From assembly GCF_006542625.1 (NCBI RefSeq), contig NC_044392.1, positions 92,135,334-92,199,333 on the forward strand: a stretch of DNA of 64,000 bases. The letters run 5' to 3'. The notes under the pieces were generated by a model. That model was not told the DNA's origin and did not search any database. It saw only the letters and a program-made list of their open reading frames with translations. This DNA is from Nomascus leucogenys. Lineage: Eukaryota; Chordata; Mammalia; Primates; Hylobatidae. Positions 1-11,354 of this stretch are shown here, piece by piece. A program made the translations under genes and the position numbers. Positions within the stretch are counted from its first letter, which is position 1. The number at the start of each line of letters is the position of its first letter.

Positions 1-1650
1 TTTAAAGTGCTGTTTCATTTTCAAGGCCGGCCCTTAATGATGTGGGATTCAGCTATGGAAGAAACCAACTGATATCGCATGTTCTGCCACATTCCCTTCG
101 CTTTTCTACAGCACACATGGAAGAATAAATCTCTCTAGAAATGTTCGCTTGCAGGCCTGAGAGTCTATTCTTGGCCCATGTCCCTTCTCACCCAATTCCA
201 AGAGTACTCTCCAGTGTGAAGTAGCTCTGAACTACTTTGCCTGTAAACAAGGAATCCAAGTGTTTTTGACCATTCGTCATGTTTCTATCCAATGTCCTTT
301 ATCCCAGTTAAAATAAAAGTCACTTTATCTCATATCCCTTTGGTATACTTCTAATATTTTTGCATAAAAAAATTGATATATTCCAATAGCAGTGATATTC
401 CCGTGCCTAAGGATATCTGCTGGCAGATGTGAAGCAAGTTGGAGTTCTCTAGGCCTGAACTGACAATTAAAACATGTAGCCCAGATTGGTGATGATTACT
501 GTCTACCAGTTATCCAAAGGCTTCATGGCCCTAGCTGATAGTGACAGTCCATGCTATGGCAACAAAACCAAATCACAATTTAAGTGAATACTTAATAAAA
601 AGCCTTTCATTTATAAACAGCTTTAGCAATTGCTTCCTTTGTAACAGAGAGAGCAAGAGAGAGAGTGAGAGATTACAGTCTGCTAGTACCATAGGGCAAA
701 AATGGTGGAATGATTTTTTTTTAAACCTTAGCCTTCCAGAGCAAAAATATAAATGATTACCACTATTACAAACAAGCTATTTAATTACACAACTGTTGTA
801 CCTTACACAGAAGCTAAATTTTAAATAGATGCTGTATTTAAAAAAGAAAAAATCATCAGGATACTCAATATCTTAATGCAGGTTAGGTTCCCCTTTCCTG
901 CAACTATGCTAGAAAATGAAGGAGCACATTGGGTTGTTATTCCTACAGCTACTACAGCTAGAAATAAGATACTGTCTCTAGGGCAGAAACAACTGATTTA
1001 GCCAACCTAGCCCTTAGCAATTTTTTCCCTTTTGGACTCTGTAATCTCTTGCAGAAAAAGGACTTTTGTTGTTCATTGCACTTCAAGTCAGTGCCAGTTT
1101 TAATGGATCAATTTATCTGACAGGCGTTTTGACACCTTCCTAAATTTCTTAGCAAAGACCAGGCAACAAAGTGAAAAGGAACATATACGAAATTATTGAA
1201 ATTATTTTAACAGATGGCTCATTCGGACTGTGAACTCAACTTTTAGAGGCATAATCTCTACAACTGTAGCAGAAAGTAAGAAAATGTTTAATAAATAAAA
1301 TAAATAAATGCTGATGGGGTATCTTAGGAGGCACAGGAGCTCCCAGTGGCCAAAGGTGGAACTATTTGAGAAAACAAAAATTAAGTAGTATTAGATTATA
1401 ACCCAAAGCATAAAATAAATATACATGAGTCAATATTACTGCAAATAAATGTTGAATAAATAAGAAATAAACAAATACATAGAAGAAGACAAATCTTTCA
1501 TGCAGAAGAATTCTGAATAATTTATGTAGATAATATAGATAGACACTCATCAAGGAAATAGAGCATGACTCTCCACTCCATAAAGATGGGCTGCTCATTG
1601 TGACTCTTTTCAAAGGTACAATATGAAAAAATAGAAGAGAAAGGTCACAG
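1..1650. other. unique AT-rich noncoding stretch
   Basis: No repeat family or coding exon recognised. Short purine runs (GAGA near 650) and A/T runs only. Open frames here are short and have no recognisable domain. Confidence 0.5.
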
Positions 1651-1654
1651 TGTA

Positions 1655-2185
1655 GAAACGAGAAACACTACCTCAGCCAGGTCATCGAGGTCAATAACAA
1701 TAGTGATAAATCATGTTGATATTATTTTCCTTGATGCTATATGATGAAAATGGCACTTTACCTCTGTGATCACCTTTCCCAAAACCCATAACTCCAGTCT
1801 AGGCTTGAGAAAAACATCAGACAAAATCCATTTGAAGGACATTCCATAAAAGCCTGACCAGTGTTCCTTAAAACTGTGAAGGTCATCAAAAACAAGCAAA
1901 CGGTGAGAAGCTCTCACAGTCAAGAGAGGCCTAAGGAGACATAGCTACTAAATGCAATATGGGATCCTGGAACAGAAAAAGAACATTAGGTAAAAACTAA
2001 GGAAATCTGAATAAAGTATAGACTTTAGTTAAAAACAGCGTTTCAGTATTTGATTATTAGTTGCTATACTAATATAAATGTAATAATAGGAAATTAAATG
2101 TAGAGTACACAGGAACTCTGTAATATCTTCATATTTTTCTGTAAATCAAAAATTGTTTAAAAATATTTAATCTTTACAACCCATG
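1655..2185 (+). repeat. L1M-type LINE 3' end (old L1)
   Basis: The segment follows the pattern of a mammalian L1M 3' untranslated region: a 'gtcatcaaaaacaag' motif near 1882, 'aggagacatag' near 1935, 'gggatcctgg' near 1960, and an end near 2150-2180 with 'ttttctgtaaatcaaaaattg'. A second copy of the same family lies at 11355-11897. Subfamily (L1MB/L1MC class) is not decided. Confidence 0.7.
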
Positions 2186-2189
2186 GAAT

Positions 2190-3700
2190 TTGTCGGCAGT
2201 TTCCTTCCACCATAATTGTAGCTCTGTCTTACCTAAGCCAGCTTGCTTTCCATCACAGATTCATGCTTATACACACACACACGCATATATAGATACTATG
2301 TGATCACAGTCATTAAGACCATTCACCGTATTTCTCATTTTCCTGACCCTTTCAAATTTAGGCATAACCTTATTACTTGCTCTGTCCAGTGAAATGTGAG
2401 GGGAAGTAAAATGCATCCCTTTCAGCTGCAAGATTTAGTAGCTAGTGCCAAATTCACCACCTTCCCGTCTTCCTGCCACACGGTTGAGATCAAACCTTCC
2501 TAGTCTGGGTCTCTGAGTAACTACAATGAGCAGAGCTCTATGCTGCCCTGCACTGGGAGAGAAATAAACTTTGATGTATTTAACCAATAAGAATCAGAGA
2601 TTGTTTGTTACTACAGTATAACTTGACGCTCCTAGCAGATACGTATCTGTATGTGTTATCAATGGGTAGCACAGCAAGTCACAAAAAGTCACAGCATAAA
2701 GTTAATTCCTTAGGAGATACAATGTGCTTATATTAGGGGACTTAAATAAGCATTTTAGGCAGAACTAGAAAGGGAATAGTGAGAGGTCTTTTACATGATT
2801 GGTTTACTGCCAATTTAGAATTTTAAAACCTTTTTAATAATTGTCTTAGATTATAGCTACAGAAAGTCGTCTTCAGTTGTGAATAGGAAAACCCTTTCTG
2901 TTGTAGTTGGTACTGGATTTTGTAGGTAGCTTTAGGGTTAAATTCATCATGTCTGGAGATAATTTGGGAGTTTGCTCTCTTCTCAACTGACCTTTAACAA
3001 TGGCTTTCTTTTCATTAATGAGAAAAGACAAGTAAAATGGCTAATATTTTTAAAAGAAAATATATTTTTCACAAAAAGAAAAAATCTTGAAAACGCATCA
3101 GCAATAAAGCTATGTAAAGACTCATTTTCATAACACAATTTTAAGAGGAAAAACAATCTTTTATGATCCTTATAAATAGGTTAGTTAGATATTCCTTCCA
3201 CACTGATGTACATTAAAAAACATAAAAATTGTTGTAGATAAATAGACTAATGACCCTCTTGAGAATGTATAAAACCACCATAATGCACTTGATAGTGCAG
3301 TACTCTGGGGTATCAAGAAAGGATAATTCTTTCATTTCCCTTCTCAGAGCTCCATTTCTGCAGGAAGCATCAGGATTTTAAAACTTCAGGGCCCTGAACC
3401 AGACTCCAGTCATGGCCATATGTTTCCACTTTCAATGATGTCTTCTGGCACCAAGTTCCAAAATCAAAATTTGTTTTATTTAAAATATATTTGCCAAGTT
3501 AGAGGCATTCACTAAGCACACAAACATCACTGGGCCTGGGGAGTTCAATAATTGTCATGCAAACTGCACTGCCCTAGAAATAGATAACAGAGTTTGCCAT
3601 ATTACTTACTAAAAGACTATTCTGAAAGACTTTATTTTTAATTAAAATAGCTCCTCCTAAAGACTGAATCAAAAGTTACCATGGCATCTAACTTATTTCC
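2190..3700. other. unique noncoding stretch
   Basis: No gene or repeat recognised apart from a very short CA run near 2270-2283. Confidence 0.45.
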
Positions 3701-3701
3701 C

Positions 3702-3845
3702 ACAAGAGTATATTTTTAAATACATGTATTATGTATTATATAATATATTTTACATACATTATATATATGTTTATTTATTATATATATGTGTAGTTTAAAA
3801 TATACTCTTGTATTTAAAATATATATATATTCAAATATGTAATAC
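3702..3845. repeat. AT-rich tract bounded by inverted repeat
   Basis: A 20-21 nt arm at 3702-3722 is the reverse complement of 3791-3811 with two mismatches, including a perfect 14-nt core (aaaatatactcttg on the right side). The 68-nt interval is almost pure A/T with TATATA and ATGTAT repeats. The AT run continues to about 3845. No transposon family recognised. Confidence 0.75.
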
Positions 3846-5155
3846 TTTAATAAGACTATATCACCCTAGGGGCTTATCTCAACAAGCATCATCATTGAAT
3901 GAATCTGACAAAGCATTTTCATTGCCTCTATAACAACAGATGCATCACATTTTATTTACTTGAAATCATGGAATAAACTGAGAAACTCTTTGCTTATCAC
4001 ATCTACCAGTCTTACCATAAACTCATGGCTGACATTGGATAGATTGGAGATGGAATAGAAACTTTTTCCAAAGGAAGAAGAAGAAAAACTTCCTTTCAAT
4101 GGAGCCAAATATTAACAATTGATATCTTAAATGATACGAGTTTTTACTTACAGCTATATAGAATTATACATAATAAAAATACATGTTAGATAGGATTATA
4201 AAAATAAGTTGTGTTTTGGTGGTAGGATTGTGGCAATATGGTTTTTAAGACTTTAAAAAAATCCTAAGAAAATATTCTAAGGGAGAAGATAAGCTGATCA
4301 ACAAAAGTAATAGAAGTAAAATGTAGAAAATGTAGGCAGAATATTCAAAAGTTTGAATATTTATAAATAACATTTCTTTTTCTTAGCACCTTAAACTCTT
4401 TAAAATAACCAAATGGTATTTTTTCTCCCCCAAAATCCATTTAAGATTGAATGCATAACAACCAGGAATCCCACTGAGCTCATCTCTTCTTTTGAAAACT
4501 GCCATGTATACTTTAAATAGTCAGGTTTTTGATGCTATGGTGGGGTTTATAATCTTCAACAACACACTTCTCCTTCTTACTTACAGAAAAATCATTTTCC
4601 ACAATGACTCACTGACACTTCTTCCTCTAATCATCATTTCTGCAGCATTTAGGGACAGGATCTGTGATGTCCTCTCCTCAGATGCCAACAGAATGACAAA
4701 GCAGCAGCCACATGAGCTGATAGAGTCACAAGGAGAGGTCATAACTGTGGAAAATATGCTGAGGGCAGCCATCCCAGGCTGCCACAAGAAGACTTCCATG
4801 CAGCAGAGAGAGCTCTGGCACAAACACGGCATATCAAGAGCACAGGGCCACCCTGAGAAGGAATTATCAATAAGAAAATATCACAGGCTATAGATTTCCA
4901 CACCTCTCCTCTGAAATTTTCATAGCACAGGTCAATACTTGTGTTAGTCTTTGAGATTCATGTAGATCAAGGAAGCAAATATCTTGACTTTCATTGTCTC
5001 TTCAACTATTGGTATGATCTGAACCCTGTCACACACACTTTCTTATATTTAAAAATAATAATAATAAGAGTACCCCAGACAGATTACTGGGGTTGAGTTT
5101 AGAGTTGGTAAAATGTGATTTTTTTAAAGCACTTTAAAATACTCTACACTTTTGA
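3846..5155. other. noncoding stretch with one 133-codon open frame
   Basis: An open frame at 4492-4893 (+) encodes a 133-residue peptide with no domain I recognise. It starts with a hydrophobic stretch and ends polar. A CTTACTTACAG sequence near 4576-4586 resembles a splice acceptor, but I see no clear partner donor. I do not call it a gene; see findings. Confidence 0.4.
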
Positions 5156-5159
5156 AAAC

Positions 5160-5719
5160 TGATGACTAATTTTATGTGTCTACTTGACTGAGCCACTGGA
5201 TGCCCAGACAGTTGATCAAACACTATCCTGGGTGCTTCCGCAGCAGTGGTTTTGGATGAAATTAACCTTTATATTAGTAGACTGGGTAAAGCAGATTGCC
5301 ATCCATAATGTGGGTGGGCCTCATCCAGTCGGTTGAAAGCCTGAATAAAACAAAAAGGCTGAAGTTCCCCCAATTAACAGAGAATTCTTCCTGCCTAATT
5401 GCCTTTAAACTGGGACATTGGCTTTTTTTCTTGCCTCTGGGCTCAAACAAAAACATTAGCTCTTCCTGAGTCTTTATCAGACTACAACTACATCTGAGCC
5501 ATTCACCAGACTACAACTACACCATCAGCTCTCCTGGTTCTCAGGCCTTCAGGTTAAGACTGGAACTAAACCATTGGCTCCCCTGGCTCTCCAGCTTGCT
5601 GACTTATCTTGCAGACTTTGAGACTTGTCAACTTCTGTAATCACATGACCCAATTCTTACCTTAAATCTCTTTGTATATATCTCCTATTGGTTTTGTTTC
5701 TTTGGAGAACACTAATACA
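5160..5719 (+). repeat. LTR-like repeat, copy 1 (family not named)
   Basis: It begins TGATGACTAATTTTATGTGTC and ends with CACTAATACA, so it has TG...CA termini like a retroviral-type LTR. It carries the family signatures 'gtgggtgggcctcatcc', 'ctctcctggttctcaggcc' and 'attggttttgtttctttggag'. Three more copies lie at 9873-10555 (+), 49615-50682 (-) and 60293-61125 (-). This is the most complete one. No internal retroviral region and no clear target duplication are visible. Confidence 0.7.
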
Positions 5720-6138
5720 GATGGCTTTGCTTTGAAAAAGGGTATGGCTCTCCCCATCTCATAGATTTAGTGGGCAGTGTCTGCATGTACAGTGGACAAA
5801 ATCTTATTTCACTAAGTTGGCCAATCAATCTAGAAAAACAACCATCAGACGCTTGGTTTTATTGAATGGAGTGGCCAGTTTAAAGGTCAAACAAGCTGTG
5901 TTCAGAGACAAGTCCAGAAGATATGTCCTAATTTATAAACTCCTGCAGAGATTATAACAAAAATTGAAATAAGTCCTACATTTCTCAATCTGTACTTAGC
6001 CAATAATATTCATCTCTGAGCTTCTTATTCTTTTTAAATGTCTATAAATCCACAGAGCTACTTAGACAGTACCATTTCTGAGAAAAGTTGATGGCCATCA
6101 AGAAGAATTAAACCACTCAAGAATTACCAGAAGGAGTA

Positions 6139-6649
6139 TAGTTGACCCTTGAATAATATGAGTTAGAACTGCACAGGTCCTCTTATGAGTGATTTTTTAA
6201 AATTAAACTTACACAGGATGTGCCTGTCTCTCTTGCCTCCCCCTCTACCTTCTCCACCTCTTCTTCCTCTGCCACCCATGAAAGAACAAGACCAACTTCC
6301 CCTCTCTCTCCTCCTACTCAGTCTACTCAACATGAAGATGACAAGGATGAAGACCTTTATAATGATCCACTCCCACTTAATAAATGGTAAATACATTTTG
6401 TCTTCCTTATGATTTTAATAACAATGTTCTCTTTTCTCTAGCTTATTTTATTGTAAGAAGATAGTATATAATACATGTAACAGATAAAATATGTGTTAAT
6501 TGACTATTTATGTTATTGGTAAGACTTCCAGTCAATAGTAGCTCTTAGTAGTTAAGTTTTGGGGGATTCAAAAATTATATGTGAACAAAAATTATATGAC
6601 TGCACAGGGGTGAGCATCCCTAACCCCCATGTTGTTCAAGCGTCAACTG
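6139..6649 (+). mobile_element. Tigger2-type nonautonomous DNA transposon
   Basis: The left end (tagttgacccttgaataat) and the reverse complement of the right end (cagttgacgcttgaacaac) form terminal inverted repeats of about 24 bp with a few mismatches. The element is flanked by TA at 6137-6138 and 6650-6651, the expected target duplication of Tc1/mariner elements. At 511 bp it is far too short for a transposase gene. The C/T-rich stretch at 6220-6310 and a purine-rich segment at 6328-6360 belong to the element, so the open frames at 6163-6412 on both strands are not genes. Confidence 0.85.
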
Positions 6650-6651
6650 TA

Positions 6652-7945
6652 ATTCTGTTTGGATTAACATGTGTTATTCCCAATACCGTTCAACATTATC
6701 ACTAGTTGCAAACTCTGAATATGACTTACCATTCCCCTGCACTCTTTAATCAGGATAAAGAAATCCTGAAATGGGCTCAATCAAGCTTTCAAACCCCATA
6801 AGCAATAATATGCTTCTATATCAGACATCTATACCTGAAAAGTGAGTGTGGGAGGTGAGAGGATTAATCTAAAATATATGTTAGTGATTTAACTTCAGTA
6901 CAAAAGTACATTTATGAAAAGTTTCATTTAAGAAGATCTAATGATTTTTTTGTAAAGGAGCACTGAGGAACAAGAAGCAGTTGGAAAAATCGAAGAACTT
7001 TTTAGCCCTAGTATTTGGAAGCTGAGACAATTTCCAATAGTGGAAGTACACAACAGAAATATTACACCCCGAATAAGGGGATCACTAATAAAAGGCAGCC
7101 TTCAGATATCTACAGTTTTCTATACAGTAGATCTGGCAGAATATCAGAGGCAGGAATGATCTGACACATAATCTGTTAGCTGCTCTCAGAGGGATCTTTG
7201 TTCAGTGGTTGGATGGATTTCACTGATTGCTGGCCCTGAGGATGTCAACAGCACCACTGTAACAAAGAATACACAACCCAGAAGAAACAGGGAAGTCATG
7301 ATTTCTCAGTGGACTAGTCCAAAAGCAAGAAAATCTTTGCTCAACCTAATAAATGTAACTTCAGTCATAACAATTCCATGATCCTGTGGTTGTAACCTCA
7401 TTGGAGAGCATTTCTAAGACTTTCTATAACAACTTGGGCAGGTTTTGAATGTGGTCATAATTTCTCTGAATTTATGATCTCTCAGAATTTTTCTCTATCC
7501 TTGGCCCAGTGATAATCAATTGCAGTAATACTCATTTCATAATTAGCCTCTTTTACTAATTCAGTTCCAAATCCAAACCGATTCTAAGGCCACCTGTGTA
7601 ATTTGAAGAGGTAAACATAACCGTCGAAAACTTTACAGCCCCAAGAAGGAAAATTCGGTATTCTATTGCTCTCATATTTATTTTCTCATTTTAAAATATT
7701 AATAAGTGTCTCAATGTGTCTTTAGTTTCTCAATTTATGGTCTATTTAATCTATTCTTGGCTCTTTTTACCTTTTAGTTCTGATTTGCCATTCCAAGACT
7801 TCAAAGGCTAGTGTTTAATAGAAAAGCAGAAAGGGAATTGGGCCAGAGGAAATTTTTACCATTCAATTTGTTTTCTTTGCCACAAGTATTAGATCAAATT
7901 TTTTTAAAGGGTTGGGGGTGGTGGTGAAGGAAATAGGTTTGAAAA
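6652..7945. other. unique noncoding stretch
   Basis: No gene or recognisable repeat found. Confidence 0.45.
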
Positions 7946-7949
7946 TCAA

Positions 7950-8085
7950 AGAATAAAATTCTAACTGCCATTTATCAACTATGCAAATTACTTAAGCCCT
8001 CTGATTCTTAGTTTCCATATCTGAAAAACAGAATGAAATCAATCTAATCTATGATATGTAAAGCACAAGCACAAGAATGTAGCAT
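7950..8085 (-). repeat. MIR fragment
   Basis: Reads as the reverse complement of MIR: 'atgcaaattacttaagccctctgattcttagtttcc' resembles the usual '...tacttaacctctctgagcctcagtttcc' segment, followed by 'gtaaagcac'. Confidence 0.5.
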
Positions 8086-8186
8086 GTAGCCTTCAAAATA
8101 CTGTAGAAAGAGATCACTGCCACCTGTGTTGTTTCTGTTACTCTTGTTCTACTAACAATGTTAATCTCATTTAGTCCCTCTTCTAT

Positions 8187-8291
8187 TGTGGTAAGCCAAA
8201 TAATGACACCCCCCACTGTCCCACCAAAGATGTCTACTATGCTATGTTCCATGGTAAAAAGAAACTTGCAGATGGAAAAAAGGTTATGGAC
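8187..8291 (+). repeat. MLT1C/D-like LTR, 5' part (split)
   Basis: It starts TGTGGTAAGCCAAATAATG and runs through 'atgttccatggtaaaaagaaacttgcagatg', which matches the first quarter of a MaLR MLT1 LTR. It breaks off at about 8291, where another LTR is inserted, and resumes at about 8807. Confidence 0.75.
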
Positions 8292-8806
8292 TGCATTGAT
8301 TTCTACTGCTGGTATAGTAAATCACCACAGTCTTCGTGTCTTAAAACAACACAGGCTTATTACCTTGTAGTTCTGAAGGTTGGAAGTCCAAAATGGGTCT
8401 CCTGGGTGTTAGTAAGGCTGAATTCCTTCCTAGCTATTCCAGGGTAGAATCCATTTTCTAGGGTAGAATCCATTTTTTTGCTTTCTTCAGATTGTAGAGG
8501 CTAACTGCAGTCTTTAGCTCTTGGCTTCCTTTCTTCTTCAAAACTGACAGTGGCTGACAGAGCATCTCACAGCCCATTACCCTGACACTGACTCTTCTGA
8601 CTGCCTCTTCCACATTTAAGACCCTTGTGATTAAACTGGACCCGCCTGGATAATCCAGGCTGCTCTTACCATTTTAAAGACAGCAAATTAACAACCTAAT
8701 TTCTTCTTCTACCTTAATTCTCCTTTGCCATATAATTTAACATATTCACAGATTCCAGGCATTAAGATATGGACATCTTTGAGGAATAATTATTCTGCTT
8801 ACCACA
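8292..8806 (-). repeat. MLT1-like LTR inserted in another LTR
   Basis: It reads as an antisense MaLR-type LTR: 'ttctactgctggtatag' near the start, 'ttaaaacaacacaggcttatta', 'ggataatccaggctg' in the middle and 'attctgcttaccaca' at the end. Flanking pentamers tggac (8287-8291) and cagac (8807-8811) may be a decayed target duplication (3 of 5 match). A 17-bp unit, agggtagaatccatttt, occurs twice with a 19-bp period at 8441-8476. Confidence 0.7.
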
Positions 8807-9261
8807 CAGACCTTAAAATATAAAGATAATCTTGGATTGTCTTGGTGAGTCAAATGGAATCACATGGACCCTAAAAGTGGAAAAGGTAGAAGGGTCAGAG
8901 AGATGTAACAACAAAAGAAGAGGAAAGAGAGAATCCTATTCAACATGCCTTTGCTAGTTTTGAAGATGGAGGAAGGAAGTATGAGCCAAGGTATGGATGA
9001 AGCCTTCAGAAACTGGAAACAGCCCTCAACTGACAGCCAGAAAGGAAATAAGAACCTCAATCCTAGAGTCACGAGGGACTGAATTCTGCCCATAACCTCA
9101 ATGAGCCTCCATAAAGGAATACAGCTCTGCCAACACCTTGGCTTTAGCTCAATGAGATCTCTGTGTCAAACTTCTGACCCACATCACTGTAGGATAAGAA
9201 ATATTGTTTTAAACCACTAAATTTGTTGTAATTTGTATAGCACCAATAGAAAACTAATACA
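8807..9261 (+). repeat. MLT1C/D-like LTR, 3' part (split)
   Basis: It continues the LTR broken at 8291. It shows 'ataatcttggattgtcttgg', 'gaagatggaggaagg' near 8963, 'ctctgccaacaccttg' near 9124, and the typical end 'ttttaaaccactaaatttg...actaatac'. Confidence 0.8.
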
Positions 9262-9489
9262 GCCAACATCCATTAGTTGCCTAAAATGTTCCATGTAACT
9301 GTCTTAGGAACTATGAATAAAACAGTAAACAGGGTGCACATGGTCTTTTCCCACAACAAGTGTACAAGATACCATATACACTCCATGGTGACACACATCA
9401 TGATTATAGAGCCCTGTGACTGTCTTAGTCTAGTCATGAGTTCTTTGGCTACATGCTGGTCCCTTTAATTTCTGCCTTCTCCCTACTGA

Positions 9490-9645
9490 ACATGTATTCT
9501 TCTACTTAATAAACACATATTAATCACCTAATATGGCAGGTATTCTGCCACATATTGCAGGTTCAAAGAGAGATGACACACAATTCCCAACCTCCTGGGG
9601 ATCACAGTACAGTGGTACAGACAGAAACATATTTTGTAAATTATA
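9490..9645 (+). repeat. possible old mammalian-wide repeat
   Basis: 'aatcacctaatatggcaggtattctgcc...' followed by 'attcccaacctcctgg' resembles the old dispersed repeat with 'gcacctactatgtgccaggcactg'. Weak. Confidence 0.3.
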
Positions 9646-9653
9646 CAAAGTAG

Positions 9654-9872
9654 TTGCCTTAGTTTAGTCTGCTATAACAAAGTACCATAGACTGGGTGGC
9701 TTATAAATAACAGAAATATATTTCTCCCTGGAGGCTGGAAGTTAGGGAGGCTGCAAGTCTGAAATCAGGGTACCAATATGGATGAGCCCTTGTGAGAACC
9801 CTCTTCTGTGTCGTAAAAGGCTGACTTCTCACAGTATTCCCACATGGCAGAAAGAGAGTGAAAGGGTGCTGG
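9654..9872 (-). repeat. MLT1-type LTR fragment
   Basis: Antisense MaLR end: 'agtctgctataacaaagtacc' then 'agactgggtggcttataaa' and 'ggaggctggaagt'. It is cut off near 9872, where a plus-strand LTR-like repeat begins. Confidence 0.8.
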
Positions 9873-10174
9873 TATATTTCTGGCTATGCCTGTGAGGAGG
9901 TATCCAGAAGAGATTAGCATTTGACTCTGTAGACTAAGTAAAGAAGATCTGCCCCCACCAGTGCAAGAGGGCATCATCCAACCTATTGAGATAGAAAAAA
10001 GGAAAGTTCTCTCTCTTCTTGAGCTGTGATATCCACTGTTTCCTGTTCTTGGACATTGAAGATCCTGGTTATTGAGCCTTCAGACTCTAGGACTTACACC
10101 AGCACCCTCCCACCCCAGGTCTCAGGTTTTCAGACACAGACTGGGACTGACAACGTTTTCTGCCCTGGTTCTCG

Positions 10175-10390
10175 GGCCTCGCAACTCAGACTGAATTATA
10201 CTATGGGCTTTCCAGCTTGCAGACAACCAATGGAACCACTTGACCTCTGTAATCAGTCATGTGAGCTAATTCCCTAGAGAGGTAGATTATGGGAATTAGC
10301 TCACATGACTGGTTACAGAGGCCAAGTGGTTCCATTGGTTGTCTGCAAGCTGGAAAGCCCATAGTATAATTCAGTCTGAATTGCAAGGCC
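10175..10390. repeat. near-perfect palindrome, 100-bp arms
   Basis: The left arm (10175-10274) and the reverse complement of the right arm (10291-10390) differ at 4 of 100 positions by direct reading. The spacer is 16 nt (10275-10290). As a consequence, both strands encode nearly the same peptide (LNYTMGFPACRQPMEPL followed by CNQSCELIP) in open frames 10026-10277 (+) and 10201-10482 (-). Confidence 0.95.
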
Positions 10391-10410
10391 TGAGAAAGCC
10401 CATAGTGTAA

Positions 10411-10518
10411 TTCAGTTGAGAGAGAGAGAGCAAGAGAGACAGAAAGATGTATATGTATATGTATATACACATATATGTACATATATACATTTGGAGGGTG
10501 TGTGTGTGTGTGTGTGCA
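10411..10518. repeat. compound microsatellite GA / TA-TG / GT
   Basis: Consecutive runs of (GA)n-like sequence (about 10419-10442), alternating TATATG/TATACA (about 10446-10490) and (GT)n (about 10498-10517), directly beside the palindrome. Confidence 0.85.
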
Positions 10519-10829
10519 TATTATTCTGTTTCTCTGGAGAACCTTGACTAATACAGGAGGACAAACATTCAGCCCATCATGTTAGTAAAATTAAAAAGCG
10601 ATTTCAGGAATACAGTTCAAATTGTACTCCAAATTTCATTCATTTGCCTAGCCCAGCAATTAATGTCAATAGCTGCCATTGGCCCAGGTTTATAGGTTTC
10701 TTGCTTCCAAGCCCAGACCATGCACTTACATTGTTCTCATGCTCCAACATTACAATTATGGTTGTAGGACCACAGAACTAAGGATAATTTTACTTCAACT
10801 ATTTGAGCATTGCAACGGATTAACCAACA

Positions 10830-11152
10830 TTTATATTTTGAAATTCTACCCCTCCATGTGATGGTATGAAGAGGTGGGCCTTTGTGAGAAATTGGGTCAT
10901 AAGGGTGGAGCGCTCAGGAATGGAACTAGTGCCCTTATAAAAGGAACCCAGTGAGCTCTCTCACGTTCCTCCCACTATGTGAGACACAGTGAAAAGTTGG
11001 CAGTCTGTATCCAGAAAAGGGACCTCATGAGAACTTGACTATGCTGGCACCCTGCTCTTGGAATTCCAGTCTCCAGAACTGTGAGAACTAAATGACTGTT
11101 TTTTATAAGCCACCCAATTTATGTTTTGTTATAGCAGCCTGAACTAAGACAA
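10830..11152 (+). repeat. MLT1-type LTR
   Basis: Clear MaLR LTR: 'gtgatggtatgaagaggtggg', 'agtgcccttataaaagg', 'ctccagaactgtgagaac' and 'ataagccacccaatttatg...actaagaca'. The first bases are not well matched. Confidence 0.88.
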
Positions 11153-11354
11153 GCACCTTCAATACTAGCTAGATAGAAAAATGAAGATTGCTTAAAAAAA
11201 TAAATACGTTTAGACTTTTGTAAACGCAAGACTTAAAGAGAAGGGCAGCTCTTCCTTTTTCCTTCTTGAAATATACACACAAACAGATACCTCCTTGGAA
11301 AGGCCTTATAATTTTGAATGTTAAAACTACTGTATCAGGAAAATAGTAGCTTTA

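Larger units (their letters stand above)
9873..10555 (+). repeat. LTR-like repeat, copy 2, with internal palindrome
   Basis: Same family as 5160-5719. It lacks about the first 60 bases, starting at 'tatatttctggctatgcctgtgagg'. It shows 'agcatttgactctgtagac', 'gggcatcatcc' and the family end 'ttctgtttctctggagaac' to 'gactaataca' (10555). Between 10175 and 10390 the family's 'ccagcttgcagac' segment is present twice in opposite orientation, followed by GA, TA and GT microsatellites, so this copy is longer than its siblings. Confidence 0.75.

Noticed and set aside
5160..5719. Possibility that the repeat is an L1 3' UTR or a MaLR member
   Set aside because: It has TG...CA ends and no A tail, unlike L1, and its sequence order differs from MLT1, MST and THE1. 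Kept as an unnamed LTR-like family.
6163..6412. Open frames on both strands with Arg/Gly- or Leu/Pro-rich peptides
   Set aside because: Both lie inside the Tigger2-type nonautonomous element and its C/T-rich stretch.
10026..10482. Two overlapping open frames on opposite strands with the same peptide
   Set aside because: The shared peptide follows from the palindrome, not from a duplicated gene.
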